Source: Helicobacteraceae bacterium (lineage in GTDB: Bacteria > Campylobacterota > Campylobacteria > Campylobacterales > SZUA-545). Taken from it: a DNA stretch of 5,884 nt. Position 1 is the stretch's first letter; each line of letters starts with the position of its first letter. The notes beneath the pieces were generated by a model. That model was not told where the DNA came from. It worked only from the letters and a program-made list of their open reading frames with translations, and did no database searches. Position numbers and translations under genes: made by a program. Where the stretch lies: NCBI GenBank assembly GCA_003250175.1, contig QKHD01000090.1:1-5884 (forward strand). The letters run 5' to 3'. Of this stretch, positions 1 to 5,884 are shown one piece after another.

Positions 1-2
1 TG

Positions 3-86
3 ATTTCGACGCTTTTCCTCTTTTACGGACTGCTTCGTTACCTCTACACCATCATCACGAAACGAAACGCGAGACCTAAGGCATGA
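3..86 (+). CDS. C-terminal end of a membrane protein, possibly PssA (partial)
   Basis: An open frame enters from the left edge and ends at TGA 84-86, leaving 27 visible residues. They form a hydrophobic, aromatic-rich stretch (ISTLFLFYGLLRYLY) followed by a short basic tail (KRNARPKA), as at the end of a protein whose last membrane helix leaves a positively charged cytoplasmic tail. The stop overlaps the leuA start by four bases (ATGA, 83-86), which supports this frame as truly coding; frame 1 has a stop at once and frame 2 ends at 78. From memory, CDP-diacylglycerol-serine O-phosphatidyltransferase (pssA) precedes leuA in several Campylobacterota, and its C-terminus would fit, but 27 residues carry no catalytic motif. 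That it is a membrane-protein end is fairly safe; the PssA name is inference. Confidence 0.62.
   Translation: MSTLFLFYGLLRYLYTIITKRNARPKA
83..86 (+). promoter_or_regulatory. ATGA stop/start overlap coupling the upstream gene to leuA
   Basis: The leuA ATG (83-85) overlaps the TGA stop (84-86) of the upstream membrane-protein frame. The region before it has only weak ribosome-binding matches (GAG at 71-73, and TAAGG ending one base before the ATG). This arrangement is typical of re-initiation by terminating ribosomes, and it implies that the two genes share one transcript. Confidence 0.7.
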
Positions 87-1630
87 GCGACTCCAGCATC
101 AAGATTTTTGACACCACGCTGCGCGATGGAGAGCAATCTCCCGGCGCATCGATGACGACGGATGAAAAGATCAAGATCGCCAGACAGCTCGAACGCCTAG
201 GTGTCGACATTATCGAAGCGGGATTTGCCGCCGCCAGCCCCGGAGATTTTGATGCGGTCAGCCAGATCGCCTCATTGGTGGAAAAATCAACCGTCTGCTC
301 CCTCTCCCGTGCCGTTGAACGCGACATCAAAGCCGCCGGCGAAGCCGTTGCCAAGGCAAAACTGCGACGCATCCATACCTTTATTGCCACCAGCCCCATT
401 CACATGGAGTACAAGCTGGGCATGTCTCCGGACGAGGTGATCCGCCGGGCGGCCGATGCGGTGGCCTATGCCAAGACCTTTGTGGATGATGTGGAGTTTA
501 GTTGCGAAGATGCCACACGCAGCGAGTTGCCCTTTTTGAAAGAGATTATGGATGCCGTCATCCAGGCGGGTGCCAAGACGATCAACCTTCCCGATACGGT
601 CGGCTACACTACGCCCGGAGAGTATGGCAAGCTGGTGAAGGAGCTTTCCGAGTTCACCAAGGGGCGGGCGATTATCTCCGTACACTGTCACAACGACCTG
701 GGCCTCGCCACGGCCAACTCCCTGAGTGCTGCCATCAACGGCGCGCGCCAGATCGAGTGTACGATTAATGGCCTAGGCGAACGGGCCGGCAATGCCTCTT
801 TGGAAGAGATCGTCATGGCGCTGAAAACCCGCAGCGATGCCTACGGCGGGATCGATACGCGGATCAACACCCGTGAAATTTACCCAACCAGCCGTTTGGT
901 TGCCACTACATGCGGAATCGAGCCGCAGCCCAATAAGGCCATCGTCGGAAAAAATGCCTTCTCCCATGAGAGTGGCATTCACCAAGACGGTATTTTGAAA
1001 TACCGTGAAACCTACGAGATTATGAAGGCCGAAGATATTGGCTGGGACAAAAACCGCCTGACCCTGGGCAAACTCTCCGGAAGCCACGCCTTTGCGGACA
1101 AACTCAAAGAGCTGGGCATCGAGCTGGATAAAGAAGATTTTAACAAGGCCTTCAAACGCTTCAAAGCCCTGGCTGACAAGAAAAAAGAGATCTACGACGA
1201 CGATATCCGGATGATCGTCAGCGATGAGACAACGGAAACGCCCCAGGTATACGAGCTGGTCAAACTGCAGATTTCCGATTGCAGTGAAGGGGTGCCCAGT
1301 GCAGCGGCAACCATCCGATTCGAGGGCAAAGAGATGACCGACGCTGCCATCGGCGACGGCACCATCGACGCGATCTTTAAGGTGATTGACCGCATCAGCG
1401 GCTACAACGGCAAACTTAATGATTACAAGGTCGAAGCCGTCAGCGAAGGCAAGGATGCCCTGGCCAAGGTGGTGGTCAAAGTGGTCTTTGACGAGGGCAA
1501 GCCCGCTGTTATGGGGCACGGTCTGAGCATCGATACGATGCTGGCCTCCGCCAAAGCCTATGTGGCTTCGCTCAACAGCTACCTACTCATGAAAGACCGC
1601 CTCAAAAACGTCAAGTGCGATCATATCTGA
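83..1630 (+). CDS. leuA: 2-isopropylmalate synthase
   Basis: Condenses acetyl-CoA with 2-oxoisovalerate to give 2-isopropylmalate, the first committed step of leucine synthesis, in the cytoplasm. The 515 residues are the normal length for bacterial LeuA. The TIM-barrel domain opens with FDTTLRDGEQSPG (9-21). The expected divalent-metal ligands are present: D10, H201 and H203 in HCHNDLGLA, and N237 in GLGERAGN. The linker has the family signature HESGIHQDG (295-303). Residues from about 385 to the end form the LeuA dimer/regulatory domain that usually carries leucine feedback inhibition, with GDGT (424-427) and GHGLSIDT (478-485). This full architecture and the HTFIATSPIH segment argue for LeuA over homocitrate or citramalate synthase. 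The ATG at 83 overlaps the upstream stop as ATGA. There is no well-placed strong Shine-Dalgarno (TAAGG at 77-81 is too close), so translational coupling is likely. No leucine leader peptide or attenuator can fit upstream. Confidence 0.97.
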   Translation: MSDSSIKIFDTTLRDGEQSPGASMTTDEKIKIARQLERLGVDIIEAGFAAASPGDFDAVSQIASLVEKSTVCSLSRAVERDIKAAGEAVAKAKLRRIHTFIATSPIHMEYKLGMSPDEVIRRAADAVAYAKTFVDDVEFSCEDATRSELPFLKEIMDAVIQAGAKTINLPDTVGYTTPGEYGKLVKELSEFTKGRAIISVHCHNDLGLATANSLSAAINGARQIECTINGLGERAGNASLEEIVMALKTRSDAYGGIDTRINTREIYPTSRLVATTCGIEPQPNKAIVGKNAFSHESGIHQDGILKYRETYEIMKAEDIGWDKNRLTLGKLSGSHAFADKLKELGIELDKEDFNKAFKRFKALADKKKEIYDDDIRMIVSDETTETPQVYELVKLQISDCSEGVPSAAATIRFEGKEMTDAAIGDGTIDAIFKVIDRISGYNGKLNDYKVEAVSEGKDALAKVVVKVVFDEGKPAVMGHGLSIDTMLASAKAYVASLNSYLLMKDRLKNVKCDHI

Positions 1631-3988
1631 TCAGGGTTTGGTCGGATCTTTCAGCGCAAAATCAAAATACCGCGACACATATCCCGCATCAATGCGTCCA
1701 TACTGGATTGCCGCAGCGGGGTAGTTTTTAACCTCCTGATGCAGTAGTCCTAGGCCATAGCGGGCCTCAAAATTCCGCTTGTCGGTCAGACGGGCGATCT
1801 CCAGCAAGGCAATGGCATTCTCTTTATGGTTTCCGCCGATGGCCGCGATCGAGGCATCCAGCAGGGTCGTCGTATCGGTTACTTTGAGTTCATCGATCAA
1901 CTGATTGTAAAGTACGAAACTCTCCTCAAAATCCTGTAGCAGCATGTCTGTCTTGGCCAACGCCTGGAGAATATTCTGCCGATCGTCCAGTTCTTTTGCG
2001 AGCTGCTTGGTCAGCAACTGTTTGGTGCGTGGGAGATTTCCGGAGATCTGTGAGATGATGATATAAAGATCGCGCGCCACCTCCGGACCGTAAAAGAGGG
2101 TGTCGAAGTTCATGTCGCTGCGGTTCATCAGCGCCTGGGTTTTAAAGGCGAACTGCTTGACGGGCAACTCTTTGTTATTGGCGTAGAGATGCAAGATGTT
2201 GGTCACGACATCGCCGGGATAATATTTGCGCAGCCTTTCCGCACTGGCACTGGCAATTACCTTCTTGTCGATACGGTCAGCTACGAGAATATCGGTCAGC
2301 AGGTAGAGCGGTTTTTCCTCTTTTTGGATATCCAGCCACCGCAGCATTCCGCTTAGGTTGTCCTGATAGAGGTTAAACAGGGTCTCTTGGAAGGTCTTTT
2401 CCACCGAATCCGGAGCCTGCTGAATGGCGGTTTTTAGGGTCTTTTCAATGTGTTCCGTCTCTTTGCCGCTCAGGTCTGCACAAAAGAGGGCGAAGACGCC
2501 GGCCAAGGTGTTTTTGCTGTTAAGGAACTGCGCCCGGCGGAAGTGGTCGTAGGCCTCGGCGTAGTTGCCCAGTTGCGCGTAGCTGAGTCCCAGGTTGTAT
2601 TCCAGGGTGTGGTGATTTTCGTAGGCATCGTTAAGACGCTTGAAAATCTTGTTGGCTTTAGCCGTGTGGGTGTTGAGGGCCAGTTTGACGGCCAGGGAGA
2701 TGTTGGCGTTGGCACTCGCTTTTTGGGCCGTGTCTTTGATCAGGGATTTGGCCATCTCTATTTCACCCGCATTGAGTTCGAGCTGCCCCTTTTGGATGGC
2801 GCGGAAGGTTTCGGTTGCATCGACCACTTCATAGGGAGAAAAGTAGAAGATCACCCCATAGAGTTTCTGTTTATCCAAAAAGTAACTGTTGGCAAAATAC
2901 TCCTGCGCCAGGTCGATGTCAAAAAGGCGCGGTTTGAGGAAGACCTCGATGGGGTAGGTTTTCCATGGGTAGTCCTTGGGCATGCTGTTGATGACTCCGG
3001 AGGCCTCTTTGAACTGGCTGTTTTTCAAGTAGGCGAGTAGTAGGGCCTCTTTAGCCTTGGTAGGTTCTACATTGTTATCAATCGCCTTGCGGAACTGTTC
3101 GATGGCCAGGGAGTACTCCCCGATATTGGCATGAAGTAGCCCCAGGGTAAAGGCATCGTGAACGTCATTGTTCAGGCTTAAGGCATCAAGGCTTCCGGTG
3201 TAATCCCCCAGGGTCAAAAAGACATCGGCAGCCACAATATTGGAAGGATTCTTAAAAAACTGGGATGATGGGGCCTTGACAGCGGCCAGTGCCTTGACAG
3301 GGCGGTTTTGGTAGTAATTGATCAGGGCGTAGTAGTAGGAGTAAAGGGATGAGGCCGATTCGTCCGGAAGGGAGGCTTCGGCCAGATCGATATAGTAATG
3401 AAAAGCTTCGTCTTCCCCAAGCTTCTGGGCGCAGGCTGCGGCATTGATGGCGGCGGCGGTGCGGTTTTCACGATTTTGCAGGGCGGTTTTAAAGGCGTCG
3501 TAGGCCCCTTCGTAGTCAGCCTCTTTCATTCGGGCAACACCCAGGTTGTAGTAGGAGATGGACTCATTATAGAGGCTGATCTGGCGGTAAATATCCAGCG
3601 CCTGGTCGCGGTAGCCGGATTCGTAGAGCATGTTGGCCTTGGCCAAAAGGCGTTCGACGTCGCTTTTTTTAATGATCTTTTTGAGTTTTTCCCGCTCCTG
3701 GATACGTTCGGCCGCATCTTTTTGCTGCTGAACCATCTCCGGATCTTCCGGTTCGGTAAAGACGTTAAAAAGTACGGCAAAGAAGGTGATGAGCAGAAGC
3801 AGGGAGATACCGAAAAAAATCTGCTGGCGGTATTGTTTTAGAAGTTGAAGGGCGCGGTTGGGCTTCTTGGGTTCCTCTTTTTGGGTAGAGGGCTTTTCGT
3901 CCAGGTCGTCCAGATCGTCGGTATCAATATCGAGGAGTTCGTCACCGTCCTCGATAATGATCACGTCATCGTCGCGCATGTCAGCCAT
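1631..3988 (-). CDS. pflB: PflB-like TPR membrane protein, flagellar-motor stator scaffold
   Basis: A 785-residue protein with one membrane helix. Residues 1-56 are cytoplasmic: an extremely acidic segment (about 6-31), then a basic stretch (KKPNR, KQYRQQ). About 57-77 is a single hydrophobic helix, and 78 to the end should be periplasmic by the positive-inside rule. A charged, probably coiled-coil stalk (about 84-110) follows. TPR-like helix pairs are clearest at 113-143, 144-175, 280-305, 460-490 and 740-770; the regions between are helical but diverged. Directly following serS matches, from memory, Cj0389-Cj0390 of C. jejuni, where Cj0390 is PflB. PflB works with PflA as a periplasmic scaffold that widens the ring of stator units and is needed for motility. 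The assignment rests on architecture, length and gene context; a general TPR protein is the alternative. The ATG at 3988 has AGGAG four bases upstream. M4 would be 13 bases away and is less likely. Confidence 0.8.
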   Translation of the reverse strand: MADMRDDDVIIIEDGDELLDIDTDDLDDLDEKPSTQKEEPKKPNRALQLLKQYRQQIFFGISLLLLITFFAVLFNVFTEPEDPEMVQQQKDAAERIQEREKLKKIIKKSDVERLLAKANMLYESGYRDQALDIYRQISLYNESISYYNLGVARMKEADYEGAYDAFKTALQNRENRTAAAINAAACAQKLGEDEAFHYYIDLAEASLPDESASSLYSYYYALINYYQNRPVKALAAVKAPSSQFFKNPSNIVAADVFLTLGDYTGSLDALSLNNDVHDAFTLGLLHANIGEYSLAIEQFRKAIDNNVEPTKAKEALLLAYLKNSQFKEASGVINSMPKDYPWKTYPIEVFLKPRLFDIDLAQEYFANSYFLDKQKLYGVIFYFSPYEVVDATETFRAIQKGQLELNAGEIEMAKSLIKDTAQKASANANISLAVKLALNTHTAKANKIFKRLNDAYENHHTLEYNLGLSYAQLGNYAEAYDHFRRAQFLNSKNTLAGVFALFCADLSGKETEHIEKTLKTAIQQAPDSVEKTFQETLFNLYQDNLSGMLRWLDIQKEEKPLYLLTDILVADRIDKKVIASASAERLRKYYPGDVVTNILHLYANNKELPVKQFAFKTQALMNRSDMNFDTLFYGPEVARDLYIIISQISGNLPRTKQLLTKQLAKELDDRQNILQALAKTDMLLQDFEESFVLYNQLIDELKVTDTTTLLDASIAAIGGNHKENAIALLEIARLTDKRNFEARYGLGLLHQEVKNYPAAAIQYGRIDAGYVSRYFDFALKDPTKP
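1680..1729 (+). terminator. Candidate intrinsic terminator of the leuA transcript, inside pflB antisense
   Basis: Read on the plus strand, TATCCCGC (1680-1687) pairs with GCGGGGTA (1716-1723). This gives an 8-base-pair stem with one U-G wobble. One G (1724) and five T residues (1725-1729) follow. The 28-base loop holds a second hairpin: 1694-1700 pairs with 1704-1711 (TCCA/TGGA core, one G-U pair, one bulged T, three-base loop TAC). The structure begins 50 bases after the leuA stop, where a terminator is expected. It overlaps codons about 754-769 of the oppositely directed pflB-like gene, so the bases also serve a protein and chance cannot be excluded. The large loop makes it less canonical than a compact hairpin. 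Confidence 0.5.
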
Positions 3989-3992
3989 GGGG

Positions 3993-3997
3993 CTCCT
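3993..3997 (-). promoter_or_regulatory. Ribosome binding site of pflB, overlapping the serS stop codon
   Basis: On the minus strand the sequence reads TAGGAG-CCCC-ATG. The AGGAG core (3997 to 3993) lies four bases before the pflB start, and its first two bases are the last two of the serS TAG stop (3998 to 3996). A ribosome ending serS therefore sits on the pflB initiation region, which predicts coupled translation. The site also favours the ATG at 3988 over the in-frame ATG three codons later. Confidence 0.75.
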
Positions 3998-5243
3998 ATC
4001 TCAGGTAGTTTTCTAAAACTTGAGGAATTTCAATGGAGCCGTCGGCACGCTGGTAGTTTTCCATGATGGCGATCAGGGTCCGCCCTACGGCCAGGCTGGA
4101 GCCGTTTAGGGTATGCACCAGGGTGTTCTTTTTGCCGTCACGGAAACGGATCATCGCACGGCGCGCCTGGAAGTCCCGAACATTGGAGACAGAGCTGATC
4201 TCGCGGTAGCGGTTTTGGGATGGGAACCAGACTTCGATATCGGTGGTTTTGGCTGCGCCAAAGCCCAGATCACCGCCGCAGAGGGCAACCAGGCGGTGGG
4301 GAAGGCCAAGGGCCGTGAGCAGGTCGCTGGCGGTGGAAACCATCTCGTCAAACACCTTGTCGCTCTCCTCCGGATGGGTGATGCTGACCAGCTCGACCTT
4401 GCCGAACTGGTGTTGGCGGATCATACCGCGGGTATCACGCCCGGCGCTGCCTGCCTCTTTTCTAAAGCAGGGCGTGTAGGCGGTAAGCTTGACGGGCAGC
4501 TCTTCCGCCTCTAAAATTTCGTCTCTGAAAAGGTTGGTTAGGGAGACTTCGGAGGTGGGGATCAGGTAGAGCTCTTCGCCTTCGATTTTAAAGAGATCGT
4601 CCGCAAATTTCGGCAGCTGTCCGGTACCCAGCAATGAGTCGCCGTTGGCGATGGCCGGGACGCTCACTTCTTGAAAACCACGGCTACGGTTGAAGTCGAG
4701 CATGAAGTTGTACAGGGCGCGTTCCAGTCTGGACGCATCACTCATGAGCACGGTAAAACGGCTTTTCGCCAGTTTGACCCCCCGTTTAAAATCGAGCCAT
4801 CCCAGATCGACGCCCAGATCGTGGTGTTCCTTGGGTTCAAAGTCAAAGACGCGGGGTGTGAGGACCTTTTTGATCTCCACATTGTCCTCTTCGTCCTTAC
4901 CCTCCGGAACGGAGTCGTCGGGAAGGTTGGGGATGGTCAGGGCCAGGGCCTGCAGGGCCGCCTCTTTTTCATTGGTGGCCTCTTGCAGCTGGGCCACGGC
5001 GATCTTGTTGTTTTTGACCTCTTCTTGCAGGGCGCCCACGTCGCCGCCCTTAGCCTTGATCTGGCCAAACTCTTTGCTCAGGGCATTTTGCTTGGCTTGG
5101 AGTTCTTCTAAAGATTGAAGGGATTGTTTGTAGTCGGTTGTGAGGGTTTTCAGCTGGGCCAGAAGCGCGGTATCAATCTGCTTTTTTTGCAGGGCTTTGG
5201 CAACGGTGTCAAAATCTTTTTGCAGTAGTTTGAGGTCAATCAA
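3996..5243 (-). CDS. serS: Seryl-tRNA synthetase (TTG start)
   Basis: Charges tRNA-Ser (and tRNA-Sec where present) with serine in the cytoplasm. At 415 residues it has the usual family length. Residues 1 to about 105 form the N-terminal domain whose long antiparallel coiled coil (about 28-100, rich in Q, E, K, L) grips the long variable arm of tRNA-Ser. The class II catalytic core follows: the serine-pocket motif IPTSEVSLTN (228-237), motif 2 from FRKEAGSAGRDTRG (260-273) through HQFGKVELV, the DIEVWFPSQNRYREISS segment (335-351), and motif 3 GRTLIAIMENYQ (387-398) with its arginine at 388. The start is TTG at 5243: it gives the standard MIDLKLLQKDFD beginning, no ATG or GTG lies in frame between it and an upstream TAA, and only a weak GAGA precedes it. 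It lies 53 bases after der and 7 bases before the pflB-like gene. Confidence 0.97.
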   Translation of the reverse strand: MIDLKLLQKDFDTVAKALQKKQIDTALLAQLKTLTTDYKQSLQSLEELQAKQNALSKEFGQIKAKGGDVGALQEEVKNNKIAVAQLQEATNEKEAALQALALTIPNLPDDSVPEGKDEEDNVEIKKVLTPRVFDFEPKEHHDLGVDLGWLDFKRGVKLAKSRFTVLMSDASRLERALYNFMLDFNRSRGFQEVSVPAIANGDSLLGTGQLPKFADDLFKIEGEELYLIPTSEVSLTNLFRDEILEAEELPVKLTAYTPCFRKEAGSAGRDTRGMIRQHQFGKVELVSITHPEESDKVFDEMVSTASDLLTALGLPHRLVALCGGDLGFGAAKTTDIEVWFPSQNRYREISSVSNVRDFQARRAMIRFRDGKKNTLVHTLNGSSLAVGRTLIAIMENYQRADGSIEIPQVLENYLR

Positions 5244-5277
5244 GGTGCGTCTCGCTTGGTGAATGATAGATTGACCT
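5233..5277. repeat. 9-base inverted repeat spanning the serS initiation region
   Basis: AGGTCAATC (5233-5241) and GATTGACCT (5269-5277) are perfect reverse complements separated by 27 bases. In a minus-strand transcript the upstream arm would pair with the last base of the TTG start and codons 2-4 of serS, placing the ribosome-binding region in the loop. The loop also contains GCG-AGA-CGC (5255 to 5247), a three-pair mini-hairpin. A perfect 9-base repeat at this spacing is expected about once by chance in a window of this size, so the position rather than the match makes it notable. Confidence 0.4.
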
Positions 5278-5278
5278 T

Positions 5279-5290
5279 ATTGTAGCAAAA
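5279..5290 (-). promoter_or_regulatory. Candidate extended -10 promoter for serS-pflB
   Basis: Read on the minus strand, the gap after the der stop contains TTTTGCTACAAT (5290 to 5279). This is an extended -10 (TGC then TACAAT, one mismatch to TATAAT) preceded by a short T run. Campylobacterota sigma-70 promoters are known for an extended -10 with upstream T-rich sequence and no conserved -35, and I see no convincing -35 here. A start point near 5272 would give a leader of about 28 bases before the TTG of serS. Confidence 0.45.
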
Positions 5291-5296
5291 GTGATG

Positions 5297-5884
5297 TTAG
5301 TCTACCGCGCTGTCCTGGGCTGATTTGCGTTTCTTCGCCTTGAGCAGAATCGGCACACCCGTCAGGTCGATCGCCTCACGGATACGGTTTTCCAAAAAGC
5401 GCAGGTAGCTGAAGTGCAAAGACTCCGGACGGTTGGAGATGAGCGCGATTTTAGGTGGTTTCACATCGTACTGGACGGCAAAATAGATCTTGACCACACG
5501 CCCTTTGTCCGATGGGATATGGTGGCGGGCGATGGCCCCTTTGATCAGTTCGTTGAGTCCGGAGGTGGGCAGGCGCTTGGTGTAGTTGTCGTAGACCTCC
5601 AGGATAATATCGCCCAGTTTGTGGATGCGCTTTTTGCTCAGGGCTGAGACCGTGATAATGGGCGCATAGGCGAGGAACTTAAACCGGTAACGGATGTCAT
5701 CGATCAGCTCCTCGTGGGCGCGGTCGGTGGCGTCGTATTTGTTGAGAACAATAATGGTCGCCAGGTGAAATTCGTTGATCAGACCGGCGATGCGTTCGTC
5801 CAGCTCCGTAAACTCCTCGCTGCAATCAAGTACCAGCAGGGCCACATCGGAGCGCTCCAGCATGCTTTTGCTCCGGAGCAGGGC
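5297..5884 (-). CDS. der: GTPase Der (EngA), C-terminal 195 residues (partial)
   Basis: Der is a tandem-GTPase protein that binds the 50S subunit and is needed for its assembly. The frame is open to the right edge of the window, so the true start, the first G domain and the P-loop of the second lie outside; about 60% of a typical Der of roughly 460-490 residues is missing. Counted from the edge, the visible part holds the end of the second G domain with the G4 motif NKYD (48-51; NKWD in many homologues) and the G5 region VSAL (79-82). The C-terminal KH-like domain (about 105-185) follows, with the family segments ISNRPESLHFSYLRFLENRI (149-168) and TGVPILL (175-181) and a basic KAKKRK tail. 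The segment LLVLD...ELDERIAGLI before G4 is typical of the family. The methionine at 5863 is internal, not a start. The stop TAA at 5299-5297 is followed by the short gap to serS. Confidence 0.95.
   Translation of the reverse strand, partial: ALLRSKSMLERSDVALLVLDCSEEFTELDERIAGLINEFHLATIIVLNKYDATDRAHEELIDDIRYRFKFLAYAPIITVSALSKKRIHKLGDIILEVYDNYTKRLPTSGLNELIKGAIARHHIPSDKGRVVKIYFAVQYDVKPPKIALISNRPESLHFSYLRFLENRIREAIDLTGVPILLKAKKRKSAQDSAVD

Noticed and set aside
773..1519. 248-codon minus-strand open frame inside leuA
   Set aside because: It is the antisense shadow of a clearly conserved leuA. It has no ribosome site or family signature, and such frames arise readily at this base composition.
1604..1632. 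GATCA/TGATC hairpin plus AAAAA (1604-1608) as a minus-strand terminator for pflB
   Set aside because: The 5-pair stem is AT-rich and separated by about ten bases from the T run that the minus strand would read, so it does not have terminator geometry.
2450..3040. 196-codon plus-strand open frame antisense to the pflB-like gene
   Set aside because: It lies wholly inside a well-supported gene on the other strand. Its translation is rich in V, G and F without a recognisable domain, as expected for the reverse of Glu/Lys/Leu/Tyr-rich TPR codons.
3326..3345. Short GTA/TAG repeat run in the pflB-like gene
   Set aside because: It encodes a Tyr-rich stretch (SYYYA) of the TPR region. It is too short to suggest slippage or phase variation.
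3526..3780. 84-codon minus-strand frame inside the pflB-like gene
   Set aside because: It is an alternative frame within the TPR coding sequence. Its Arg/Ser/Thr-rich composition is typical of frame-shifted reading.
3977..3979. Second in-frame ATG (codon 4) as the true pflB start
   Set aside because: It lies 13 bases from the AGGAG site, against 4 for the first ATG. Neither spacing is ideal, but the first is closer to the working range and keeps the coupling with serS.
4671..5118. Two overlapping plus-strand open frames (4671-5111 and 4690-5118) inside serS
   Set aside because: They are antisense to the serS coiled-coil and core-coding region, overlap each other in different frames, and show no protein family features.
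5244..5296. T-box or tRNA-sensing riboswitch before serS
   Set aside because: The gap is only 53 bases, has no T-box sequence or specifier hairpin, and this regulator type is not expected in this phylum.

Overview
The window looks like a chromosomal housekeeping region of a Campylobacterota (former Epsilonproteobacteria) bacterium. The evidence is the pairing of serS with a large membrane-anchored TPR protein of the PflB type. From memory, this pairing occurs in Campylobacter jejuni as Cj0389-Cj0390, and PflB is a flagellar-motor protein known from this phylum. Base composition is roughly half G+C by eye. That is high for Campylobacterota and would suit a free-living, vent or sediment lineage better than an animal-associated Campylobacter or Helicobacter. 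This lineage placement is inference.

Plus strand, 1-1630: the last 27 codons of a membrane protein (perhaps phosphatidylserine synthase PssA) overlap the start of leuA by four bases (ATGA). A complete leuA (2-isopropylmalate synthase, the first committed step of leucine synthesis) follows. A good candidate for the leuA terminator lies at 1680-1729, inside the antisense of the neighbouring gene, because there is no intergenic space.

Minus strand, 5884 down to 1631: the C-terminal part of der (ribosome-assembly GTPase, cut by the window edge) is followed by a 53-base gap, then serS (seryl-tRNA synthetase, TTG start), a 7-base gap and the 785-residue PflB-like protein. The gap before serS holds a candidate extended -10 promoter and a 9-base inverted repeat whose second arm covers the serS start region. 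The serS stop codon is built into the Shine-Dalgarno sequence of the pflB-like gene.

The two groups converge: the stop codons of leuA and pflB touch with no base between them. Apart from the 53-base gap there is essentially no non-coding DNA. I see no mobile element, tRNA, rRNA, CRISPR array or clear horizontal acquisition. The most interesting contents are the probable flagellar stator scaffold hidden beside serS, its very acidic cytoplasmic tail, the terminator embedded in its coding sequence, and the possible control element in front of serS.
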